Source: Taudactylus pleione
Taxonomy: Eukaryota; Chordata; Amphibia; Anura; Myobatrachidae
NCBI GenBank assembly: GCA_031769625.1
Contig: JAUIMM010002323.1
Coordinates: 248,001-312,000 of the forward strand
Length of the DNA stretch: 64,000 nt
Reading direction: 5' to 3'
The notes under the pieces were generated by a model that had not been told where the DNA came from, did not search any database, and worked only from the letters and a program-made list of their open reading frames with translations. Of this stretch, positions 54,121-64,000 are shown in pieces. Within the stretch, counting starts at the first letter, position 1. Every line of letters starts with the position of its first letter. The position numbers and the translations under genes are program-made.

Positions 54121-57100
54121 GTGGTACATTAGTTATAGAATGTGGTGTAGTGGTACATAGTATAGAATGTGGTGTATAGAGGTATATGGTGTAGAGCTGT
54201 ATAGTGGTACATAGTATAGAATGTGGTGTATAGCAGTACATAGTATTGAATACGGTGTAGAGCTGTATAGTGTTACATAGTATAGAATGTGGTGTAGAGC
54301 TGTATAGTGGTACATAGTATAAAATATGGTTTATAGTGGTACATAGTATAGAATATGGTGAATAGTAGTACATAGTATAGAATATGGTGTAGAGCTGTAT
54401 AGTGGTACATAGTATAGAATACGGTGTATAGTGGTACATAGTATAAGATATGGTGTATTGTGATACATAGTATAGAATATGGTGTATAGTGGTACATAGT
54501 ATTAGAATATGGTGTATAGAGGTACATAGTATAGAATTTGGTGTATAGAGAAACATAGTATAGAATGTGGTGTAGAGATGTATAGTGGTACATAGTATAG
54601 AATTTGGTGTATTGTGGTACATTGTATAGAATGTGGTGTAGAGCTGTATAGTGGTACATAGTATAGAATGTGGTGTATAGAGGAACATAGTATAGGAATG
54701 TGGTGTAGAGCTGTATAGTGGAACATAGTATTTAGTGTGGTGTATAGTGGTATATAGTATAGAATGTGGTATAAAGCTGGTACAATGGTACATAGTATAG
54801 AATGCGGTGTATAGTGGTACATAGTATAGAATATAGTGTATAGTGGTACATAGTATAGAATATGGTGTATAGTGGTACATAGTATAGAATGTGGTGTATA
54901 GTGGTACATATAGTATAGAATATAGTGGTGTAGTGGTACATAGTATAGAATATGGTGTAATAGTGGTACATAGATATAGAATATGGTGTATAGTGGTACA
55001 TAGTATAGAAATATGGTGTAGTGCTGTATAAGTGGTACATAGTGTAGAATATGGTGTACTGTGGTACATTGTGTAGAATATGGTGTATAGAGGTACGTAG
55101 TATAGAATATGGTGTATAGTGGTACTAGTATAGAATGTGGTATAGCGTACATAGTATAGAATGTGGTGTATAGATGTATATGGTTTAGAGCTGTATAGTG
55201 GTACATAGTATAGAATGTGGAGTATAGTAGTACATAGTATAGAATACGGTGTAGAGCTGTATAGTGGTACATAGTATAGAATGTGGTGTAGAGCTGTATA
55301 GTGGTACATAGTATAGATATGGTGTATAGTAGTACATAGTATAGAATGTGTTGTAGAGCTGTATATTGGTACATAGTATAGAATATGGTGTATAGTGGTA
55401 AATAGTATAGGAATAAGGTGTATAGTGGTACATAGTATAGAATATGGTTTTGAGCTGTATAGTGGTACATAGTATAGAATATGGTGTAGTGTTGTATAGT
55501 GGTACAAAGTATACAATATGGTGTAGAGCTGTATTGTGGTACATATTATAGAACATGGTGTATAGTGGTACATAGTATAGAATATGGTATATAGAGGTAC
55601 ATAGTATAGAATTTGGTGTAGAGATGTATAGTGGTGCATAGTATAGGAGTATTGTGTATAGTGATACATAGCATAGAATATGGTGTAGAGCTGTATAGTG
55701 TTGCAGAGTGTAGAATATGGTGTATAGTGCTACATAGTATAGAATATGATATATAGTGTCATATAGTACAGAATGTGTGTAGAGCTGTATAGTGGTACAT
55801 AGTATAGAATATGGTGTATAGTGGTACATAGTATAGAATATGGTGTATAGAGGTATATGGTGTAGAGCTGTATAGTGGTACAAAGTATAGAATGTTGGTG
55901 TATAGCAGTACATAGTATTGAATACGGTGTAGAGCTGTATAGTGGTACATAGTATAGAATGTGGTGTAGAGCTGTATAGTGGTACATAGTATAAAATATG
56001 GTGTATAGTGGTACATAGTATAGAATATGGTGTATAGTGGTACATAGATAGTATAGAATATGGTGTAGTGTTGTATAGTGATACATAGTATAGAAAATAG
56101 TGTAGAGCTGTATTGTGGTACATAGTATAGAATATGGTGTATAGCGGTACATAGTAAAGAAAATGGTGTATAGAGGTACATAGTATGGAATACGGTGTAT
56201 ATTTGTACATAGTATAGAATATGGTGTATTGTGGTACATTGTATAGAATATGGTATATAGAGGTACAAAGTATAGAATATGGTGTATAGTGGTACATAGT
56301 ATAGAATGTGGTGTATAGTGGTACATAGTATAGAATTTGGTGTAGAGCTGTATAGTGGTACATAGTATAGAATATGTTTTATAGTGGTACATAGTATAGA
56401 TTGTGGTGTAAAGCTGTATAATGGTACATAGTATAGAATGTGGTGTATAGTTGTACATAGTATAGAATATGGTGTATAGTGGTACATAGTATAGAATGTG
56501 GTGTAGAGCTTTATAGTGGTAAATAGTATAGAATATGTTGTATAGTGGTACATAGTATATATTGTGGTGTAAAGCGTAATAATGGTACATAGTATAGAAT
56601 GTGGTGTATAGTGGTACATAGTATACAATATGGTGTATAGTTGTACATAGTATAGAATGTGGTGTATAGTGGTACATAGTATATAATATGGTGTATAGAG
56701 GTACATAGTATAGAATATGGTGTATAGAGGTACATAGTCCTGAATATGGTGTATAGTATTACATAGTCTAGAATATGGTGTATAGTGGATAGTGGTACAT
56801 AGTATAGAATGTGATGTAGAGCTGTATAGTGGTACATAGAATAGAATATGATGTATAGTGGTACATAGTATAGAATGTGGTGTAGAGCTGTATAATGGTA
56901 CATAGTATTGAATTTGGTATAGAATTGTATAGTGGTACATAGTATAGAATATGGTGTATAGTGGTACATAGCATAGAATGTGGTGTATAGTAGTACATAG
57001 TATAGAATATGGTGTATTGTGGTACATAGTTTAGAATATGGTGTATAGTGGTACATAGCATAGAATGTGGTGTATAGTTGTATATAGTATAGAATATAGT

Positions 57101-57360
57101 GTACAGAGGTACATATTATAGAATGTGGTGTAGAGCTGTATAGTGGTACATAGTATAGAATATGGTGTATAGTGGTACATAGCATAGAATGTGGTGTATA
57201 GTAGTACATTGTATAGAATATGGTGTACTGTGGTACATTGTGTAGAATATGGTGTATAGAGGTACGTAGTATAGAATATGGTGTATAGTGGTACATAGTA
57301 TTGAATGTGGTATAGCGGTACATAGTACGTGGTGTATATATGTGGTGTATAGATGTATAT
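54121..57360. repeat. Array B segment with clustered single-base indels
   Basis: The segment is homologous to 49.86-53.4 kb but has many 1-4 bp indels absent from sister copies. Examples are 'cattagttatag' (54128), 'gtattagaat' (54500), 'ataggaatg' (54692), 'gctggtaca' (54777), 'gtgtaatag' (54956), 'agaaatatgg' (55008), 'ggtactagta' (55122), 'tagcgtaca' (55144), 'tagatatgg' (55315), 'gaatgtgtgtag' (55771) and 'catagatagtatag' (56043). Near 57331 there is a short scrambled unit. Elsewhere copies differ almost only by substitutions or whole-unit changes. The likeliest cause is poor consensus. Confidence 0.85.
55850..55862. other. Internal deletion of about four units
   Basis: Sister blocks have 'ggtgtatagagg' twice, about 117 bp apart, enclosing the 'agtccagattatgg' unit (for example 58023-58150). 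Here the sequence passes straight from the first occurrence to 'tatatggtgtagag' after the second, so the enclosed units are missing. This is as expected for slippage or exchange between the two repeats, or an assembly collapse, since it falls within the indel-rich region. Confidence 0.7.
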
Positions 57361-60300
57361 GGTTTAGAGCTGTATAGTGGTACATAGTATAGAATGTGGA
57401 GTATAGTAGTACATAGTATAGAATACGGTGTAGAGCTGTATAGTGGTACATAGTATAGAATGTGGTGTAGAGCTGTATAGTGGTACATAGTATAGAATAT
57501 GGTGTATAGTAGTACATAGTATAGAATGTGTTGTAGAGCTGTATATTGGTACATAGTATAGAATATGGTGTATAGTGGTAAATAGTATAGAATATGGTGT
57601 ATAGTGGTACATAGTATAGAATATGGTGTTGAGCTGTATAGTGGTACATAGTATAGAATATGGTGTAGTGTTGTATAGTGGTACAAACTATACAATATGG
57701 TGTAGAGCTGTATTGTGGTACATATTATAGAATATGGTGTAAAGTGGTACATAGTAGAGAATATGGTATATAGAGGTACATAGTATAGAATTTGGTGTAG
57801 AGATGTATAGTGGTGCATAGTATAGAGTATTGTGTATAGTGATACATAGCATAGAATATGGTGTAGAGCTGTATAGTGGTGCAGAGTGTAGAATATGGTG
57901 TATAGTGCTACATAGTATAGAATATGATATATAGTGTTATATAGTATAGAATGTGGTGTAGAGCTGTATAGTGGTACATAGTATAGAATATGGTGTATAG
58001 TGGTACATAGTATAGAATATGGTGTATAGAGGTACATAGTCCAGATTATGGTGTACAATGGTACATAGTATAGAATGTGGTGTATAGTGGTACATAGTGG
58101 TACATAGTATAGAATGTGGTGTAGTGGTACATAGTATAGAATGTGGTGTATAGAGGTATATGGTGTAGAGCTGTATAGTGGTACATAGTATAGAATGTGG
58201 TGTATAGCAGTACATAGTATTGAATACGGTGTAGAGCTGTATAGTGGTACATAGTATAGAATGTGGTGTAGAGCTGTATAGTGGTACATAGTATAAAATA
58301 TGGTTTATAGTGGTACATAGTATAGAATATGGTGTATAGTAGTACATAGTATAGAATATGGTGTAGAGCTGTATAGTGGTACATAGTATAGAATACGGTG
58401 TATAGTGGTACATAGTATAGAATATGGTGTATTGTGATACATAGTATAGAATATGGTGTATAGTGGTACATAGTATAGAATATGGTGTATAGAGGTACAT
58501 AGTATAGAATTTGGTGTATAGAGAAACATAGTATAGAATGTGGTGTAGAGATGTATAGTGGTACATAGTATAGAATTTGGTGTATTGTGGTACATTGTAT
58601 AGAATGTGGTGTAGAGCTGTATAGTGGTACATAGTATAGAATGTGGTGTATAGAGGAACATAGTATAGAATGTGGTGTAGAGCTGTCTAGTGGAACATAG
58701 TATTTAGTGTGGTGTATAGTGGTATATAGTATAGAATGTGGTATAAAGCTGTACAATGGTACATAGTATAGAATGCGGTGTATAGTGGTACATAGTATAG
58801 AATATAGTGTATAGTGGTATATAGTATAGAATATGGTGTATAGTGGTACATAGTATAGAATGTGGTGTATAGTGGTACATAGTATAGAATATAGTGTGTA
58901 GTGGTACATAGTATAGAATATGGTGTATAGTGGTTCATAGTATAGAATATGGTGTATAGTGGTACATAGTATAGAATATGGTGTAGTGCTGTATAGTGGT
59001 ACATAGTATAGAATATGGTGTACTGTGGTACATTGTGTAGAATATGGTGTATAGAGGTACGTAGTATAGAATATGGTGTATAGTGGTACATAGTATAGAA
59101 TGTGGTATAGCGGTACATAGTATAGAATGTGGTGTATAGATGTATATGGTTTAGAGCTGTATAGTGGTACATAGTATAGAATGTGGAGTATAGTAGTACA
59201 TAGTATAGAATACGGTGTAGAGCTGTATAGTGGTACATAGTATAGAATGTGGTGTAGAGCTGTATAGTGGTACATAGTATAGAATATGGTGTATAGTAGT
59301 ACATAGTATAGAATGTGTTGTAGAGCTGTATATTGGTACATAGTATAGAATATGGTGTATAGTGGTAAATAGTATAGAATAAGGTGTATAGTGGTACATA
59401 GTATAGAATATGGTGTTGAGCTGTATAGTGGTACATAGTATAGAATATGGTGTAGTGTTGTATAGTGGTACAAAGTATACAATATGGTGTAGAGCTGTAT
59501 TGTGGTACATATTATAGAATATGGTGTATAGTGGTACATAGTATAGAATATGGTATATAGAGGTACATAGTATAGAATTTGGTGTAGAGATGTATAGTGG
59601 TGCATAGTATAGAGTATTGTGTATAGTGATACATAGCATAGAATATGGTGTAGAGCTGTATAGTGGTGCAGAGTGTAGAATATGGTGTATAGTGCTACAT
59701 AGTATAGAATATGATATATAGTGTCATATAGTATAGAATGTGGTGTAGAGCTGTATAGTGGTACATAGTATAGAATATGGTGTATAGTGGTACATAGTAT
59801 AGAATATGGTGTATAGAGGTACATAGTCCAGATTATGGTGTACAATGGTACATAGTATAGAATGTGGTGTATAGTGGTACATAGTGGTACATAGTATAGA
59901 ATGTGGTGTAGTGGTACATAGTATAGAATGTGGTGTATAGAGGTATATGGTGTAGAGCTGTATAGTGGTACAAAGTATAGAATGTGGTGTATAGCAGTAC
60001 ATAGTATTGAATACGGTGTAGAGCTGTATAGTGGTACATAGTATAGAATGTGGTGTAGAGCTGTATAGTGGTACATAGTATAAAATATGGTGTATAGTGG
60101 TACATAGTATAGAATATGGTGTATAGTAGTACATAGTATAGAATATGGTGTAGAGCTGTATAGTGGTACATAGTATAGAAAATAGTGTAGAGCTGTATTG
60201 TGGTACATAGTATAGAATATGGTGTATAGCGGTACATAGTAAAGAAAATGGTGTATAGAGGTACATAGTATGGAATACGGTGTATATTTGTACATAGTAT

Positions 60301-61056
60301 AGAATATGGTGTATTGTGGTACATTGTATAGAATATGGTATATAGAGGTACAAAGTATAGAATATGGTGTATAGTGGTACATAGTATAGAATGTGGTGTA
60401 TAGTGGTACATAGTATAGAATTTGGTGTAGAGCTGTATAGTGGTACATAGTATAGAATATGTTGTATAGTGGTACATAGTATAGATTGTGGTGTAAAGCT
60501 GTATAATGGTACATAGTATAGAATGTGGTGTATAGTGGTACATAGTATAGAATGTGGTGTATAGTGGTATATAGTATAGAATATAGTGTACAGAGGTACA
60601 TATTATAGAATGTGGTGTAGAGCTGTATAGTGGTAAATAGTATAGAATATGTTTTATAGTGGTACATAGTATAGATTGTGGTGTAAAGCTGTATAATGAT
60701 ACATAGTATAGAATGTGGTGTATAGTTGTACATAGTATAGAATATGGTGTATAGTGGTACATAGTATAGAATGTGGTGTAGAGCTTTATAGTGGTAAATA
60801 GTATAGAATATGTTGTATAGTGGTACATAGTATATATTGTGGTGTAAAGCGTAATAATGGTACATAGTATAGAATGTGGTGTATAGTGGTACATAGTATA
60901 CAATATGGTGTATAGTTGTACATAGTATAGAATGTGGTGTATAGTGGTACATAGTATATAATATGGTGTATAGAGGTACATAGTATAGAATATGGTGTAT
61001 AGAGGTACATAGTCTAGAATATGGTGTATAATATTACATAGTCTAGAATATGGTGT
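57361..61056. repeat. Array B segment, clean copy of the alternating higher-order unit
   Basis: Ordinary 29/37-bp units return without the indels of the preceding segment. Landmarks are markers at 57356 and 59143 and 'agtccagattatgg' at 58039 and 59826. It matches 49.8-52.0 kb at an offset of about 8.2 kb. The 'aaagctg' piece is present at 60.5-60.9 kb and 'agtctag' at 61011. No other content is visible. Confidence 0.85.
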
Positions 61057-61790
61057 TAGTATAGTATGTGGTACAGAGCTGTATAGTGGTACATAGCATA
61101 GAATATGGTGTAGAGGTGTATAGTGGTATATAGTATAGAATATGTGTATAGTTTTAAATAGTATAGAATATGGTGTAGAGCTGTATAGTGGTTCATAATA
61201 TAGAATATTGTGTATAGTGGTACATAGTATAGAATATGGGGTAGATATGTATAGTTGAATATAGTATAGAAAATGGTGTATAGTGGTACATAGTATAGAA
61301 TATGGGGTGGATCTGTATAGTTGTATATAGTATAGAATATGGTGTATAGTGGTACATTGTATAGAATATGGTTAGTATTAGTATATAGTATAGAATATGG
61401 TGTATAGAGGTAAATAGTATAGAATATGGTGTATTAAGGTACATAGTATAGAATATTGTGTATAGTGGTACATAGTCTAGAATGTGGTGTATAGTGGTAC
61501 ATAGAATGTGGTGTATAGTCGTACATAGTATAGAATGTGGTGTAGAGCTGTATAGTGGTACATAGTATAGAATATGGTGTATAGTTGTACATAGTATAGA
61601 ATATGGTGTGTAGTGGTACATAGTGTAGAAAATGGTGTATAGTGGTACATAGTATAGAATGTGGTGTAGAGCTGTATAGTGGTATATAGTATAGAATATG
61701 GTGTATAGTGGTACATAGTATAGAATGTTGTGTAGAGCTGTATAATGGTACATAGTATAGGATGTGGTGTATAGTGGTATATAGTATAGA
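61057..61790. repeat. Diverged patch of array B units
   Basis: After 'tagtctagaatatgg' near 61040 the units become irregular and carry variants not seen in other blocks: 'gttagtatagtatg' (61056), 'gtggtacagagctg' (61068), 'gaatatgtgtatagtttt' (61138), 'gaatatggggtag' (61226), 'ggggtggatctg' (61303), 'ggttagtattag' (61369), 'gtattaagg' (61430) and a truncated unit near 61499. At about 61790 the normal order resumes towards the marker at 61863. Unlike 54-57 kb, the differences are mostly substitutions and unit-scale changes, so this looks like an older, non-homogenised stretch. Confidence 0.75.
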
Positions 61791-64000
61791 ATATGGTGTA
61801 TAGTGGTACATAGTATAGAATGTGGTATAGCGGTACATAGTATAGAATGTGGTGTATAGATGTATATGGTTTAGAGCTGTATAGTGGTACATAGTATAGA
61901 ATGTGGTGTATAGTAGTACATAGTATAGAATACGGTGTAGAGCTGTATAGTGGTACATAGTATAGAATGTGGTGTAGAGCTGTATAGTGGTACATAGTAT
62001 AGAATATGGTGTATAGTAGTACATAGTATAGAATGTGTTGTAGAGCTGTATATTGGTACATAGTATAGAATATGGTGTATAGTGGTAAATAGTATAGAAT
62101 AAGGTGTATAGTGGTACATAGTATAGAATATGGTGTTGAGCTGTATAGTGGTACATAGTGTAGAATATGGTGTAGTGTTGTATAGTGGTACAAAGTATAC
62201 AATATGGTGTAGAGCTGTATTGTGGTACATATTATAGAATATGGTGTATAGTGGTACATAGTATAGAATATGGTATATAGAGGTACATAGTATAGAATTT
62301 GGTGTAGAGATGTATAGTGGTGCATAGTATAGAGTATTGTGTATAGTGATACATAGCATAGAATATGGTGTAGAGCTGTATAGTGGTGCAGAGTGTAGAA
62401 TATGGTGTATAGTGCTACATAGTATAGAATATGATATATAGTGTCATATAGTATAGAATGTGGTGTAGAGCTGTATAGTGGTACATAGTATAGAATATGG
62501 TGTATAGTGGTACATAATGTAGAATATGGTGTATAGAGGTACATAGTCCAGATTATGGTGTACAATGGTACATAGTATAGAATGTGGTGTATAGTGGTAC
62601 ATAGTGGTACATAGTATAGAATGTGGTGTAGTGGTACATAGTATAGAATGTGGTGTATAGAGGTATATGGTGTAGAGCTGTATAGTGGTACAAAGTATAG
62701 AATGTGGTGTATAGCAGTACATAGTATTGAATACGGTGTAGAGCTGTATAGTGGTACATAGTATAGAATGTGGTGTAGAGCTGTATAGTGGTACATAGTA
62801 TAAAATATGGTGTATAGTGGTACATAGTATAGAATATGGTGTATAGTAGTACATAGTATAGAATATGGTGTAGAGCTGTATAGTGGTACATAGTATAGAA
62901 TACGGTGTATAGTGGTACATAGTATAGAATATGGTGTATTGTGATACGTAGTATAGAATATGGTGTATAGTGATACATAGTATAGAATATGGTGTATAGA
63001 GGTACATAGTATAGAATTTGGTGTATAGAGAAACATAGTATAGAATGTGGTGTAGAGATGTATAGTGGTACATAGTATAGAATTTGGTGTATTGTGGTAC
63101 ATTGTATAGAATGTGGTGTAGAGCTGTATAGTGGTACATAGTATAGAATGTGGTGTATAGAGGAACATAGTATAGAATGTGGTGTAGAGCTGTATAGTGG
63201 AACATAGTATTTAGTGTGGTGTATAGTGGTATATAGTATAGAATGTGGTATAAAGCTGTACAATGGTACATAGTTTAGAATGTGGTGTATAGTGGTACAT
63301 AGTATAGAATATAGTGTATAAGTGGTACATAGTATAGAATATGGTGTATAGTGGTACATAGTATAGAATGTGGTGTATAGTGATACATAGTATAGAATAT
63401 AGTGTGTAGTGGTACATAGTATAGAATATGGTGTATAGTGGTACACAGTATAGAATATGGTGTATAGTGGTACATAGTATAGAATATGGTGTAGTGCTGT
63501 ATAGTGGTACATTGTATAGAATATGGTGTACTGTGGTTCATTGTGTAGAATATGGTGTATAGAGGTACGTAGTATAGAATATGGTGTATAGTGGTACATA
63601 GTATAGAATGTGGTATAGCGGTACATAGTATAGAATGTGGTGTATAGATGTATATGGTTTAGAGCTGTATAGTGGTACATAGTATAGAATGTGGAGTATA
63701 GTAGTACATAGTATAGAATACGGTGTAGAGCTGTATAGTGGTACATAGTATAGAATGTGGTGTAGAGCTGTATAGTGGTACATAGTATAGAATATGGTGT
63801 ATAGTAGTACATAGTATAGAATGTGTTGTAGAGCTGTATATTGGTACATAGTATAGAATATGGTGTATAGTGGTAAATAGTATAGAATAAGGTGTATAGT
63901 GGTACATAGTATAGAATATGGTGTTGAGCTGTATAGTGGTACATAGTATAGAATATGGTGTAGTGTTGTATAGTGGTACAAAGTATACAATATGGTGTAG
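61791..64000. repeat. Array B, terminal segment of the window
   Basis: Regular higher-order structure resumes, with markers at 61863 and 63651 (1,788 bp apart) and 'agtccagattatgg' at 62546. Two small insertions ('gtgtataagtgg' near 63317 and 'gtgattgt'-like base changes near 63535) are the only oddities. The array runs off the end of the window mid-unit. Confidence 0.85.

Larger units (their letters stand above)
46471..63651. repeat. Alternating long/short higher-order array with a period of about 4.0-4.5 kb
   Basis: Marker units ('tatatggtttag') at 46471, 49112, 50899, 53380, 55177, 57356, 59143, 61863 and 63651 give intervals of 2641, 1787, 2481, 1797, 2179, 1787, 2720 and 1788 bp: a strict alternation of a variable long block with a nearly fixed short block. 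The long blocks at 48378, 52645 and 56738 carry a private variant, 'tcctgaatatgg' or 'tccctgaatatgg', where earlier blocks read 'tctagaatatgg'. This is the most regular higher-order organisation in the window. Confidence 0.85.
6961..64000. repeat. Satellite array B: 29/37-bp minisatellite with higher-order structure
   Basis: The whole span consists of head-to-tail units all beginning 'gtacatag'. The main unit is 29 bp (clean copies 10213-10241 and 10242-10270). A second common unit of 37 bp (example 10542-10578) carries the 8-bp addition 'gagctgta' after 'ggtgta'. Forms of 27 bp also occur, ending 'tgtagtg' or 'tatagcg'. I estimate about 1,800 units. The 29-bp consensus has 8 G and 1 C on the + strand and 9/29 GC. 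No inverted unit was seen in 57 kb. A GTAC (RsaI) site occurs in most units. No gene, transposon or unique sequence interrupts the array. The family is not one I recognise. Confidence 0.97.

Noticed and set aside
54121..57360. Biological hypermutation or a distinct mobile insertion causing the indel cluster
   Set aside because: The underlying unit order is unchanged from sister copies, and the changes are mostly single-base gains or losses typical of consensus error. I kept it as a finding about data quality instead.
6847..64000. Dozens of long minus-strand open frames (up to 1,162 codons) with Tyr-rich repeat translation
   Set aside because: They overlap in several phases over the same DNA, follow from a repeat consensus without minus-strand stops, and have no non-repeat domain or defined ends. 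The frame shifts through all three phases every 87 bp.
1..64000. CRISPR-like array of direct repeats
   Set aside because: There are no unique spacers between repeats, the units are directly abutting, and the sequence context is eukaryotic satellite.
6961..64000. TATA-box promoters or AT-rich replication origins
   Set aside because: Strings such as 'tatagaatat' occur in nearly every unit, so they carry no information about a specific promoter or origin.
6961..64000. Telomeric or interstitial telomere repeat
   Set aside because: There is no TTAGGG-like or other short telomere motif; the G-rich strand has only scattered GG pairs.

Overview
The window is entirely tandemly repeated, non-coding satellite DNA. 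I found no gene, RNA gene, transposon, CRISPR array or other single-copy sequence of any length. It must be eukaryotic: nearly 64 kb of head-to-tail repeats with multi-layered higher-order structure is typical of heterochromatin (pericentromeric, subtelomeric or interstitial satellite blocks) in large genomes, and the clean internal duplications imply a long-read assembly. I do not recognise either repeat family, so I assign no species or clade. A vertebrate such as a fish is possible, but nothing in the sequence proves it.

Layout. (1) Positions 1-6962, array A: about 38 head-to-tail copies of a 184-bp monomer, roughly 39% GC. Three CpG-containing sites vary between copies and define monomer types that recur in 5-, 6- and 9-monomer higher-order units. 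(2) Positions 6961/6962: an abrupt junction with 2 bp of shared sequence, inside a monomer. (3) Positions 6961-64000, array B: a minisatellite of mainly 29-bp and 37-bp units (minor 27-bp and other forms), roughly 31% GC, with about eight G for each C on the + strand. All units seen point the same way.

Array B is a nested hierarchy. About 10-bp sub-motifs build 29/37-bp units, which build blocks of about 1.1-3.2 kb marked by rare variants. Those blocks are duplicated as larger segments: tandem pairs of 2,114, 3,433, 1,758 and 1,955 bp, dispersed pairs about 9.9 and 16.8 kb apart, and an alternating long/short block pattern of roughly 4.0-4.5 kb from 46.5 kb to the end. Many duplicates look nearly identical by eye, implying recent unequal exchange or amplification. 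The region 54.1-57.4 kb is full of single-base indels, probably assembly or consensus error. The region 61.06-61.79 kb is a diverged patch.

The long minus-strand reading frames in array B, up to 1,162 codons, are a by-product of the repeat: its consensus has no stop codon in any of the three minus-strand frames. I do not regard them as genes. The window starts inside array A and ends inside array B, so neither outer boundary is visible.
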